From the NCBI RefSeq assembly GCF_009928525.1, contig NZ_JAABOK010000005.1, positions 692 through 64,691 of the forward strand: a stretch of DNA of 64,000 nt, written 5' to 3'. Every line of letters starts with the position of its first letter. Positions within the stretch are counted from its first letter, which is position 1. Origin of the DNA: Chitinophaga solisilvae. GTDB taxonomy: Bacteria > Bacteroidota > Bacteroidia > Chitinophagales > Chitinophagaceae. The translations under genes and the position numbers were made by a program. Shown here piece by piece: positions 18,008-26,654 of this stretch. The notes under the pieces were generated by a model, which worked only from the letters and a program-made list of their open reading frames with translations, did not search any database and was not told the DNA's origin.

Positions 18008-18634
18008 TCATTTCATATTTCTTGCTGCAAATTCTGTAATCAGCCGGAGATAGGGGCCTGTGGTATAGCCAGCGTCGATGCGCGGTGCATATTTGAACTG
18101 GAAAAGTTTAAGGCTGATAGCAGCAGCTGCCTCCTGGCTTTCCGGATGGAAGGCACTACCGGCTTCTTCAAAAAGCAGTCTGTCATCCAGCGGGTTATTG
18201 CAATGGGTACAATGGTTACTCCAATACGCTGTGCCGCTGTGTCCGGGTTTATAGTGAGGATAGTTTTCCTGCAGCAGTAACCGCAGGTTATCAGACAGGG
18301 TGGCTGTCTGCTCGAAGAGCGTAAAAAAATCCTGTTCCAGCCATACCGCTTCATCCCGTTCATTCATCTCCTTAACAAAGAAATAGTCGCTGCCAATGGC
18401 TATCACCGGGCTGGTGTGGTTGCAATGACGGCATAACGTGGTGGTATGCGCTATCATAATTTCATCCGGCAGAATAATGGCATTGTCCTTATCTGCTATC
18501 CAGCTATCCACTTCCATTAACCGGTCGTAATTGATATCCGGCAGGTACCAGCTCTTCACATGCGTATCCCACAGCACTCCTCTGGCTTTGGCCGTAGCTT
18601 CTTCTGCAACGGGAACATTCAGTAGTAATGACAT
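18008..18634 (-). CDS. DUF5710-domain protein
   Basis: A 208-residue soluble protein whose N-terminus (LLLNVPVAEEATAKARGVLW then WYLPD, residues 3-34) is the DUF5710 pattern found beside nuclease-like and primase-like domains elsewhere. The centre has two CxxC-type pairs, CRHC (about 75) and CTHC (about 150), suggesting a metal site. No catalytic domain is recognisable. It lies just downstream of the CHAT gene on the same strand. Confidence 0.7.
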   Translation of the reverse strand: MSLLLNVPVAEEATAKARGVLWDTHVKSWYLPDINYDRLMEVDSWIADKDNAIILPDEIMIAHTTTLCRHCNHTSPVIAIGSDYFFVKEMNERDEAVWLEQDFFTLFEQTATLSDNLRLLLQENYPHYKPGHSGTAYWSNHCTHCNNPLDDRLLFEEAGSAFHPESQEAAAAISLKLFQFKYAPRIDAGYTTGPYLRLITEFAARNMK

Positions 18635-18693
18635 AAGCGTTGTATGTGGTCACTGAGTATAACGAAAAAAGAGGGCTGCTGGTTGTGTTAAGG

Positions 18694-21369
18694 TTATTTT
18701 TTCAGGAAGATCCTGCCTGCCAGTACTGCCGCGATAAGTATGCCAATCAGCGCCAGCCAGTACAGGCCACGGTATTGCTTTTCGCGGATGCCTTGCTGCA
18801 GCGCCAGGGTATCTCCCTGGTATTGCAGGGCTGCCCAGTAGTAAGGGAGTTTATGCATGTCCGTTACATCCAGGTTCTCCAGCCAGTTCAGCTTGGCGCG
18901 TTGCAGGGCTATGGCGGCATTGGGCTGCGTGGTCAGCCCGATGTAATACTGCTGCATCAGCTGCGGGGTAGTGGCATCGTTCACATTCCACGAGGCGGCT
19001 ACTACTGCCGGCGTACCGGCGGCTATAAAGGCATGGGCCATGCTTTGTACTCCTTCGCCGCTCACCAGGCGTCCGTCGCCGGTACCACAGGCACTCAGTA
19101 CTACCATCGCGGGGTGGGTGGTCAATCCGTTCAGCTCAAACAGGTAAAAGGGCTTGTCATACAATGCTATATGCGGCGCATCCTGCTGCTGTGCTTTCAG
19201 AAAGGCATGTGTGCTGATATGTACTACGGCCGACTGCAACAGCGCCTGGCGGAAATTGCCGGTGGTGGCCTGCTCATTGAGATACCAGCTGCCATTGTTG
19301 ATGGCGGGCGATATGCGTCGTTTTTCTTCTTCCACACCTTGCAGATCGGGCAGGCCGCCGGGCTGCCGGGCAATGAAGAAGCCGCTGAAACCTTTGCTGC
19401 TGGCAGCAGAGGTTCGCTGTGCCTGCCAGGTACGCAGGGAATAGGCATAGGAAATGGTGGCCTCTTTCACTACAAACGGCCACCTGTCAATGGCTGCAGG
19501 GCATACCGGCTTTGTTACCAATGCTTCTGCAGGCAGGGTATTCAGTACACCGTCGGGCATCAGTATACAGGTAATGCCTGCAGGCAGGGGATGTGCCTGG
19601 AATAGCTGCGTATACAGCCGGTATGCGGCGGCATAATAGGCGCCGGGAGCATTGACCATCGCTTTATCGCCTTCTTCAAAATAATACTGCCTGAAATGCC
19701 GGATGCTGTCATACCAGCCGGGAACCACTTCCTGGCGGTCCGCATAACGGATACCGTGCTGGCCGGCCTCCACAGTATATAATGCGGTGGCGCCGGTAAA
19801 GTAACTCCGGATGATATGCTTGTCTGGTAGGGATTTCAGCAGAAAGGAAAGAGACATGGTGTCTGTCTGCGCTGCCGGTAATTTTTTACGTAAGGTGGCC
19901 AGGTCCCAGGCTATGCGCTGCTGCCGTGCCTGCAGCAGGCTATCTGCACCGCCGGTCTGCAGTGCTTCTTTCTGGTAATATACCTGCGCCTGTTCCAGCA
20001 GCCGGATGCGGCGGAGCAGGGTATCACCGCTATGCTGCTGCCGGCCGCGCTGCATTTCTTCCCATAACAGCTGCGACCTGCTGCTTTCCATAAATTCCAG
20101 GATGGCGTGCCGGTAGCGCTCCTGCCGCGTTTGTATCCATCCCTGGTAAGCGGCGGCAATGGCGGATTCATAACGCTGACGGCTATCTGAAACGGCCAGC
20201 TCTTTGGAGGTATGGGATATGTACTGACTATGTAATTTATTTTCGGTGGCAAAACATAAACGGTAGGCGTGCAGGGCTGCATCCCGTTGCTGCAGCTGGT
20301 TGCAGGCTGCTGCGCGCATGAAAAGCATATCGAGCAGGGTATATTCCCCGTACATGTCCTGTTCTGTCAGCGTTGCCCATTTTTTTCCCGGCAGCAATAT
20401 GGCGGCGCAGCTGTCGGCCCAGGCCAGCGCCTGCTGCGGCTGCTGCAGCTGAACATAATAACGCGCCAGGCGCTGGTATAGTCTGGCCTGCTCCCGTTTA
20501 CGGTTCACCTGCCGCCGGTACAGGCATTGTAATGCCTGCTGATAATATTGCCGGGCGATAACGGAATCGGCTATATGAATATCGCCTGCCTGCTGATAGG
20601 CCATAAACAGCCAGTGAGCAGCTTCTTTGTCGCCCGCCGGCTGCCGCTCCAGTATACGGATGCTCCGGCGGATATTATCTGCTGCCGTTGCCTGCTGCTG
20701 CAGCCGGAAGGCGGCGTCCGCAGCTTCGGATAGCAGCAGCCCGTAAATTGCGCTGTTGGGCGCTGCGGCTTTAAAACCTTCCCGGCAATAGCGGAGCGCC
20801 TGCTCCAGCTGACCCATTGTGCCGGCGGTATTGGCCAGGTTGCTGTAAGTGCCGGCCATCGCTGCCTTGTCGCCCAGACTCACTGCCAGCGCCAGCGCCT
20901 TCCGGTGGATGAACAACGCCTGTTCATAATCACCCAGGCGGGTATAATTGTTGCCCAGCGGTTTGAGGATGTATTCCAGTACCAGGCTTTCATCTGTAAC
21001 GGCGGTATGTGACCGTGCCCACTCAAATGCTTGCTGATAGGCTGCCGTGGACGAAACAATATCGCCGCTCATTAAAAGCGTATAGCCGTGGTTAATCAGC
21101 AGATCCTGCCACGCCTGCACCTCTTCATCGGTTTGCGGCTGCCGCCATGCTGCTGTTATAGCTTTGTTCAGAAGAACAGATTTCTCTGCCGCTGATGCTG
21201 CCGGTTGCTGCAACTGTGCATAAATCCACGCACTCAGCTGATTGTGGCTGCGGTAATGATGCAGAGAGTCGGTGGGCTGTGCGTTGCCCCGGCCGCTGAA
21301 CAGGAACAGGAGAACCCATACCGGACACCATTTTTTACATAGGGAGATATATGCACATACTTCAGCCAT
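18694..21369 (-). CDS. Exported TPR-CHAT protein (caspase-like protease)
   Basis: An 891-residue protein with a signal peptide (residues about 12-31), many TPR-like helical repeats (about 60-420), then a C-terminal CHAT domain (about 560-855) of the caspase fold. The catalytic pair is visible: His721 in VHISTHAF and Cys761 in LSACGTG. A last membrane helix (about 868-886) followed by Lys-Lys anchors it, so the TPR and CHAT parts should face the periplasm. The substrate is unknown. Neighbours are a PKD protein, a lipoprotein, and a divergent sigma/anti-sigma-like pair. The start codon gives a proper signal peptide. Confidence 0.92.
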   Translation of the reverse strand: MAEVCAYISLCKKWCPVWVLLFLFSGRGNAQPTDSLHHYRSHNQLSAWIYAQLQQPAASAAEKSVLLNKAITAAWRQPQTDEEVQAWQDLLINHGYTLLMSGDIVSSTAAYQQAFEWARSHTAVTDESLVLEYILKPLGNNYTRLGDYEQALFIHRKALALAVSLGDKAAMAGTYSNLANTAGTMGQLEQALRYCREGFKAAAPNSAIYGLLLSEAADAAFRLQQQATAADNIRRSIRILERQPAGDKEAAHWLFMAYQQAGDIHIADSVIARQYYQQALQCLYRRQVNRKREQARLYQRLARYYVQLQQPQQALAWADSCAAILLPGKKWATLTEQDMYGEYTLLDMLFMRAAACNQLQQRDAALHAYRLCFATENKLHSQYISHTSKELAVSDSRQRYESAIAAAYQGWIQTRQERYRHAILEFMESSRSQLLWEEMQRGRQQHSGDTLLRRIRLLEQAQVYYQKEALQTGGADSLLQARQQRIAWDLATLRKKLPAAQTDTMSLSFLLKSLPDKHIIRSYFTGATALYTVEAGQHGIRYADRQEVVPGWYDSIRHFRQYYFEEGDKAMVNAPGAYYAAAYRLYTQLFQAHPLPAGITCILMPDGVLNTLPAEALVTKPVCPAAIDRWPFVVKEATISYAYSLRTWQAQRTSAASSKGFSGFFIARQPGGLPDLQGVEEEKRRISPAINNGSWYLNEQATTGNFRQALLQSAVVHISTHAFLKAQQQDAPHIALYDKPFYLFELNGLTTHPAMVVLSACGTGDGRLVSGEGVQSMAHAFIAAGTPAVVAASWNVNDATTPQLMQQYYIGLTTQPNAAIALQRAKLNWLENLDVTDMHKLPYYWAALQYQGDTLALQQGIREKQYRGLYWLALIGILIAAVLAGRIFLKK

Positions 21370-21391
21370 AGCAGGCTGAAGTTATGATTTA

Positions 21392-23371
21392 TTACAGTTT
21401 ATACGTAGCATATACAAAGAACCGGTTGGGGGTTTCTCCGCTGAGCTGCCGCAGATAACGTATGCCTATTGCCGGACCTGCTTTTACACGCCCTGCCTGC
21501 AGGTCTGCGAAAGGCGCGGCATGGAGGCTGCCAAACCATTGCGCCGGCGCTTCCTGTGCGCTGCTCACCGTTTGTACGATGGTGGCGGGTTGCTGCGGAT
21601 TACTCAGATAGGCAGTATGGGTAACGGTAGTTTGTGTGGTGATGTTGACCTGTGCCAGCACGCCGACGCCTGCCGCAATCCATCTGTTGATATTATACCT
21701 GAAATGCAGGGGCACCAGCTGCAGGCTGTTGCGGGTGATGGTCGTCTGGCTGCCTCGCCCTGCGATGAGGTAAGGCTGCCTGCCGATAACGGTATCCCGC
21801 TTATCCCGCGAGGTGGTAATACCACTGGTTTCCTTTTCCAGTATCCCTGCATAGGCCTCTGCCTGAAAGAAGGGCCGGTCGGGCGAGAAAGGCGCCAGCG
21901 CTACCCCGAACTGTACAGGGCCCCTCAGCGTGTAGTCATTCCGGTTAGGGGAGAAGTTATACCCGGCAATGATAGCAGGAGAAATACCTTTGATAAAGCG
22001 GGCTACGGCACGGTTGGTATAAACAGGCTCGTTCCTGTCAAAGATGATGGCGGCGCTGCTGCTGAAAGGGATCTTCTTCGGCTTCTTTTTGAACAACACG
22101 CTGTACCTGACAAAGCCCCTGGTAGAGTCTTCATCGGTAACTCCTTCCTGCTGCAGCCCCGGCAGGTAGATATTCCTGAAAACAAAATACACACTGTCTT
22201 TTGTCTGAATCGTATCTATGCAGCTTTGCTGCTGATAGGCGGAATCGCAGTGAACGCAGGCGGGGCTGATTTCTTTCAGGGTAATACTGGCGGTATTCAG
22301 CTGGCGGGGCACGGCAATGCCGATGGCTACCCGCCTGGCGGGGCCTTTGCCGGTATTCTGAAACTGTACCTTATAAGTCAGCTCTTTTTTCCTGCCCATC
22401 AGCCGGTAGTTGATACGGTGTTTTTTCAGCTGCAGCCGGTTAGGGTCATGAGAGGCTACCACGGCCATTTCCAACTGCCAGGTTTCAGGAGGCAGCTGCG
22501 GATTGTCAGGCACCAGCATGGCCGTCATGGTAACGGTGGCATTGGTGTCCTGTATCATTTCAGGCAGGGTATGCATTTCGAGGAAAAGGAATTGTTCGGC
22601 GCCGGGGGAAGCATTGCTGTAATGCAGCACGGTATGGGTGCTGTAGGCGGCCTGTAGTGACTGCACCATTGTTCTGGCGGCATCGCTGGCAGCCATCGGC
22701 GCCGGGCCACGTGCCAGCAGGGGGGCAGACAGGTTATCAGGCTGCTGCAGGGCTGTCAGCACCGCCTGCAGCGAGCTGCTGTCCTCCTGGTGATAACTTC
22801 TTTTTTCTTCCAGCTTAAAACCTTCTCTCGCAAACTGTTTCTCGTTATAAAACAACAGGAGGGATCCGCTGCTGACATCTCCGGTAACATTCCTGTAACC
22901 CATCAGCAGCATAAAATTCTCTCCGGGCCTGGGATTCCGGTTGATCTTCATTTCTATATTGCCGGCGCCGCGGAAAAAGTGAGAGGCCCATGCACTGTTC
23001 CTGACCGGCTTCTTCACTTTGATGGGACGCGGTTTGGTTGGAGGCGCTTTCCCGTCATCATAGTTGTTGGTAGCGTATAGTCGTACCCGATAGGTACCGG
23101 TATCTTTATAGTGCAGCTCTGGATTTTTACTGAAGCTGAAGGTGCCGTCACCCAACTCCCAGAAGTAAGTATAAAAGGCCGCCGGTGCGCCGGCAATCTG
23201 TCTCAGCGGACGCAGACCGGCACTGAGCTGCAGGCTGTCTTCCCCGCCACTCACAATGATTTCTGCAGGAACGGTATCCGGCGGAAAAACCGGTTGCGGC
23301 CGTGGCGCCTGCGCACGACAGATGAAGTGAAGCGTCAGGAGGAGTACTGCGACAGTTGTGGCTTTATACAT
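21392..23371 (-). CDS. Secreted PKD-domain protein with C-terminal barrel-like region
   Basis: A 659-residue protein with a signal peptide (about 1-20). A PKD domain (about 45-115) has the typical YFWELGDGTFS, then a YKDTGTYRVRLYATN strand. A middle Ig-like or DUF11-like domain (about 330-420) has YKVQFQNTGKGPA. The C-terminal part has alternating hydrophobic residues and ends in YATYKL, as in outer-membrane-anchored proteins. The CHAT gene starts 22 bases after its stop, so the two are probably cotranscribed. The role is unknown, perhaps surface display or adhesion. Confidence 0.8.
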   Translation of the reverse strand: MYKATTVAVLLLTLHFICRAQAPRPQPVFPPDTVPAEIIVSGGEDSLQLSAGLRPLRQIAGAPAAFYTYFWELGDGTFSFSKNPELHYKDTGTYRVRLYATNNYDDGKAPPTKPRPIKVKKPVRNSAWASHFFRGAGNIEMKINRNPRPGENFMLLMGYRNVTGDVSSGSLLLFYNEKQFAREGFKLEEKRSYHQEDSSSLQAVLTALQQPDNLSAPLLARGPAPMAASDAARTMVQSLQAAYSTHTVLHYSNASPGAEQFLFLEMHTLPEMIQDTNATVTMTAMLVPDNPQLPPETWQLEMAVVASHDPNRLQLKKHRINYRLMGRKKELTYKVQFQNTGKGPARRVAIGIAVPRQLNTASITLKEISPACVHCDSAYQQQSCIDTIQTKDSVYFVFRNIYLPGLQQEGVTDEDSTRGFVRYSVLFKKKPKKIPFSSSAAIIFDRNEPVYTNRAVARFIKGISPAIIAGYNFSPNRNDYTLRGPVQFGVALAPFSPDRPFFQAEAYAGILEKETSGITTSRDKRDTVIGRQPYLIAGRGSQTTITRNSLQLVPLHFRYNINRWIAAGVGVLAQVNITTQTTVTHTAYLSNPQQPATIVQTVSSAQEAPAQWFGSLHAAPFADLQAGRVKAGPAIGIRYLRQLSGETPNRFFVYATYKL

Positions 23372-23412
23372 AGCTTATAAATATAAAAAAAGTTATAATA
23401 AGATAGGGGGAT

Positions 23413-23558
23413 TAATTACGAATTACGAATTGCGAATTACGAATGCAGAAGCGAAGAACTAAACGAAGATTAAAGGTGATAACTTTAATTCTTCGCTTAG
23501 TTCTTCATTTAGTTCTTCGCTTCTGCATTCGTAATTCGCAATTCGTAATTCGCAATTA
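23413..23558. repeat. Long intergenic palindrome, family A (copy 1)
   Basis: Left arm AATTACGAATTGCGAATTAC... (23413-23479 region) and right arm (about 23480-23558) are near-perfect reverse complements over some 60 bases, with one extra 12-base block in the right arm. It sits between the PKD gene start and the stop of the lipoprotein gene, 3 bases after that stop. Similar sequences occur at 44796, 59334 and 63211. Confidence 0.85.
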
Positions 23559-23561
23559 AAA

Positions 23562-24647
23562 TTATTTCCCATCCATGCTGTTAATCAATCCCAGCAGTCC
23601 ATTCGCGTCAACCGGCTGCAGATTGAAACTAACGGAGCTGTAATTGTCGCCGGCAGCGGGGGCTGCAATGGTTACGTCTTTCTGTTCTGCATAGTATTGG
23701 CCGTTAACGGCGCTGATGGCGAGGAAGGTGCCCTGTAATCCTACAGGGATGGAAGTCTGGTAACTGTGGAAGCCTTCTTTGCCCGCAGCAGGCTGCATAA
23801 TGACATTATAGAATTTGATGAGGGTATTGCGGCCGCGTGGTTTGAAAAACAACATGCTGGGCTGTTCGCCGCCATAGCTGGCGCCGGTTTCGTTGTTGAA
23901 ATGATTGGTGAAATAAGCCATCACAGTGGTTTTAGGACCGGGGTCGCCGGCCAGCGCATCGCAGTTTACCCATCTGATAAGACTATCCAGCCGGAAATTC
24001 ATGGTGCCGGTGGAGGGGTTAAAGAGCGCAAAACTGTTGCTGATCTGGTTCCATTGTACACCTTTGAAAGCCGCTACCTGGGAGGTGATGGTCACAGGCT
24101 GGTTGATATGATTGTAGCCGTTGCTGGTATAAGTGATGGTGGTATCTCCGCTCCACATGGGCACTTCTCTGGCGCCGTTGGCGGGTTTGGCCGGAACAGC
24201 CACTCTTATGCCGTCATTGCTGTCTTTTCTCAGCTGTACGGGTTGATTATTCTGTTGGGCCTGCACAAAAAATTCGCCGTATGAAATCAGTATTTCTCCG
24301 TTGCTGGTAGTCGTGGGTTTGTCTGTCAGAATCATGGAGCTGACATCCCGGATTTCCCGGATGCTGATAGTAACGGAACCTGTAACAGGCGCGCCGCCGG
24401 AGGTGACAAATATATGGGAGGGGATATTGAATTTTGTTCCTTTGGCGGTAGTCAATACTCCACCGGTGGCGGCATCCACGCTAAAGGTCTCGGTTTTTGC
24501 GGCGTGGCTTCCCAGGAGGGCGGCGAGCATTTTCCCGTCTGCGCTGTTATCCGGCGGTGGCAGTTCGAGGTCTGATCTTTTGCAGGAAGAAAAGGTAGCT
24601 GCTGCGGCTATTACAAAGGCGATGGTTTTAAAGGAAAGCGTTTTCAT
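23562..24647 (-). CDS. Hypothetical lipoprotein
   Basis: A 361-residue protein starting at the internal Met (MKTLSFKTIAF), because only this start gives a correct lipoprotein signal peptide with lipobox F-S-S-C. The upstream frame extension adds nothing like a signal. The body is Ser/Thr-rich with beta-strand character (SVTISIREIRDVSSMIL and similar), and no family is recognised. It is the first gene of the minus-strand cluster (lipoprotein, PKD, CHAT) and is divergent from the sigma factor gene across about 140 bases. Confidence 0.7.
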   Translation of the reverse strand: MKTLSFKTIAFVIAAAATFSSCKRSDLELPPPDNSADGKMLAALLGSHAAKTETFSVDAATGGVLTTAKGTKFNIPSHIFVTSGGAPVTGSVTISIREIRDVSSMILTDKPTTTSNGEILISYGEFFVQAQQNNQPVQLRKDSNDGIRVAVPAKPANGAREVPMWSGDTTITYTSNGYNHINQPVTITSQVAAFKGVQWNQISNSFALFNPSTGTMNFRLDSLIRWVNCDALAGDPGPKTTVMAYFTNHFNNETGASYGGEQPSMLFFKPRGRNTLIKFYNVIMQPAAGKEGFHSYQTSIPVGLQGTFLAISAVNGQYYAEQKDVTIAAPAAGDNYSSVSFNLQPVDANGLLGLINSMDGK

Positions 24648-24790
24648 ACAATCTGTTTTTGATGAATAATTGTTGCTTGTCTGCAGATAGATCAACACAC
24701 TTTTTATTTTGTTACCCCCTTTTCTTTATTTTTTTTCAGAAAGATGTACTTTCGGTGTATACTACTATCGACCAAGCAAATCCATCCCTG

Positions 24791-25348
24791 ATGACTATTC
24801 ACCCCGACCAGCGCTACCTTGAAGGCTTACTCTGCAATGATACCCGGCTGGTACAGGAAATTTATGAGCGTTATGCCGGAAAAATCAGGTATTATATTAT
24901 GCAGAACAGGGGCTCGGAAGATGATGCGGCAGATATTTTCCAGGAATCTCTGATGGATCTGTACAATCAGGCAAAGCATAAACAGCTGCGGCTCACATGC
25001 CCGTTTGAACCTTTTTTTCTGCTCATCTGCAAACGTAAATGGCTGAACGAATTAAAGAAAAGAGAGCGGCAGCCGGTAACAAAACCTGCAGATGATTTAT
25101 CTGATGTAGGGGAAGATGTTTTTGCGGCCGCTGAAGCGGTCATCAGGGAAGAAGAACAGGCGGCGGTATTTCTCGCACAGTTCGGAAGACTGGGGGAGAA
25201 GTGCCGGGAGATCCTGCGGCAATGTCTTTCAGGAGAGGCGCAGGAAAAGATTGCTGCCGCTATGGGCGTTACTTACGGTTACCTGCGGAAGAAGAAATCC
25301 GAATGTATGGCTACTTTGTTATCCTATATACAGGCTCAGAAAAAATAA
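24791..25348 (+). CDS. RNA polymerase sigma-70 family (ECF-like) factor
   Basis: A 185-residue protein. Region 2 is seen around DDAADIFQESLMDLY (about 40-55). Region 4 forms the C-terminal helix-turn-helix (about 135-175, REILRQCLSGEAQEKIAAAM). The chosen start (MTIHPDQRY) follows the divergent promoter region. An in-frame upstream extension is rich in Phe/Cys and unlikely to be translated. It is followed after 3 bases by an anti-sigma-like gene, so the two are translationally coupled. It probably reads a small regulon, perhaps including the divergent lipoprotein-PKD-CHAT operon. Confidence 0.88.
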   Translation: MTIHPDQRYLEGLLCNDTRLVQEIYERYAGKIRYYIMQNRGSEDDAADIFQESLMDLYNQAKHKQLRLTCPFEPFFLLICKRKWLNELKKRERQPVTKPADDLSDVGEDVFAAAEAVIREEEQAAVFLAQFGRLGEKCREILRQCLSGEAQEKIAAAMGVTYGYLRKKKSECMATLLSYIQAQKK

Positions 25349-25351
25349 GAT

Positions 25352-26080
25352 ATGGCTGCTTACAATAATGATGATATCATCCGTTATACAGAAGGGGAGA
25401 TGTTGCCGGAAGAGCGGTCCCGCTTTGCGGCTGCTATGGCTGCGGATCCATCTCTGGCTGCGGCTGTGGAAGAATATAAACTGCTGAAGATTACACTGGA
25501 ACAGCGCCTGCCGCCTGATGCCGCAGCTGATGCTTTACGCCGGCAGCTAACGCAGCAACGCGCTATTCACTTCAAAAAGAATAACAGGCTGTCTGCAGTC
25601 AGAAAATACCTGACAGGTATTGCTGCTGCCGCCGTTGTGTTGCTGGCAATTGTGCTGACGCGGCAGCATCGTGGAAAAGATCTGCTGGCGCTGTACGGCC
25701 AGGTGGAAATGCAGGTGTCTGCAGAGAGAGGCAGTAATCAGGATTCGTTATTACAGGCTGCTGCGCTGTATTTTAACGAACATGACTATACGAAAACATT
25801 GCCGTTGCTGCATCAGTATATAGCGGCAGACAGCAGTAACCAGGCGGCCTGGTTTTACCGCGGGGTAGCCTCCCTGCGTAACGGGGATGCGGCGGGTCTC
25901 CCAGATCTGGAAAAGGTAAGTAACGGCGGGTCCGTCTTCCGCTATGATGCCGCTTTTCAAATAGCGCTCTGGTATGCTATACAGCAGCAACCTGCCAAAG
26001 CGAAGGAATGGTTGCAGAAAATTCCTGCCGACGCAGCAATTGCCGGTAAGGCATCTGCGCTCCGCAAAGAGCTGCCATAG
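25352..26080 (+). CDS. Membrane anti-sigma-like protein with periplasmic TPR region
   Basis: A 242-residue protein. The cytoplasmic N-terminus (1-70) starts IIRYTEGEMLPEERSRF, resembling anti-sigma N-terminal domains (a helix ending in an -EGEL-PEE-like turn). One membrane helix spans about 87-103. The C-terminal part (about 120-240) has TPR-like repeats. It lies 3 bases after the sigma gene. By position and topology it should hold the sigma factor at the membrane until a signal changes it. Function as an anti-sigma is inferred, since no zinc-finger motif is present. Confidence 0.7.
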   Translation: MAAYNNDDIIRYTEGEMLPEERSRFAAAMAADPSLAAAVEEYKLLKITLEQRLPPDAAADALRRQLTQQRAIHFKKNNRLSAVRKYLTGIAAAAVVLLAIVLTRQHRGKDLLALYGQVEMQVSAERGSNQDSLLQAAALYFNEHDYTKTLPLLHQYIAADSSNQAAWFYRGVASLRNGDAAGLPDLEKVSNGGSVFRYDAAFQIALWYAIQQQPAKAKEWLQKIPADAAIAGKASALRKELP

Positions 26081-26096
26081 CCGTTGTTACGGCGGC

Positions 26097-26549
26097 TTAG
26101 TATTTATCGTCATTAATCTCAATCCAGTAGCCGTCCGGATCACGGAAATAGATCTGCTGTACGCCGTCTACCCGCTTATTGATAGTATTAGGCTTGCCCG
26201 GCCAGTCTTCATAGGTAATATGGTGTTGCTGTAATACGGCAATAAACGCCTGCATGGAAGGCACGCTGAAACACAGGTGGGTGTCTTTCGGATGCTCTGT
26301 TGCCCTGGCTGCACCGGAAATAATATGCAGCTGGCTGTGTGCTCCCACTTTAAACCAGCTGTGGCGGCCATCTTTGAACGGCTCATCCATCACTTCCAGC
26401 TGAATTACATCCCTGTAGAAATCAGTACTGCGCTGTAAATCCACCACATATAAGGCAATATGGTTCAGCGACGGATATTTTTTCGTTTGTGCATGCATGT
26501 TAGTAGCCATCCCGATAACGGCGAGAACAACCAGGAAATATTTTTTCAT
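26097..26549 (-). CDS. Exported VOC (glyoxalase-fold) protein
   Basis: A 150-residue protein with a signal peptide (about 1-20). A VOC domain (about 27-148) has the pattern LNHIALYVVDLQRSTDFY, then a second half ending in IYFRDPDGYWIEI with the metal-ligand Glu. His residues at the start of the first half complete the usual metal site. The substrate is unknown. Family members include glyoxalase I and fosfomycin resistance proteins, but a periplasmic location makes a general dioxygenase or isomerase role uncertain. Confidence 0.85.
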   Translation of the reverse strand: MKKYFLVVLAVIGMATNMHAQTKKYPSLNHIALYVVDLQRSTDFYRDVIQLEVMDEPFKDGRHSWFKVGAHSQLHIISGAARATEHPKDTHLCFSVPSMQAFIAVLQQHHITYEDWPGKPNTINKRVDGVQQIYFRDPDGYWIEINDDKY

Positions 26550-26553
26550 TTGA

Positions 26554-26645
26554 GATTTTATTATTTGATTATTTAAAATGCAGCGAGTATTCCCGCGAAG
26601 CTCTCCGCTGCATTTTAAATAACAAAATAGTAAAATAATAAAATC
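26554..26645. repeat. Long intergenic palindrome, family B (copy 1)
   Basis: Left arm GATTTTATTATTTGATTATT...AAATGCAGCG and right arm ...CGCTGCATTTTAAATAAC...AATAAAATC pair over about 40 bases around a short centre. It lies between the VOC gene and the stop of the next minus-strand gene. Relatives are at 39862, 53363 and 54312. Confidence 0.85.
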
Positions 26646-26654
26646 TTTATTTGT

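Noticed and set aside
24659..24790. Longer N-terminus for the sigma factor
   Set aside because: The extension is rich in Phe/Cys and overlaps the divergent promoter region; the start at 24791 fits the family.
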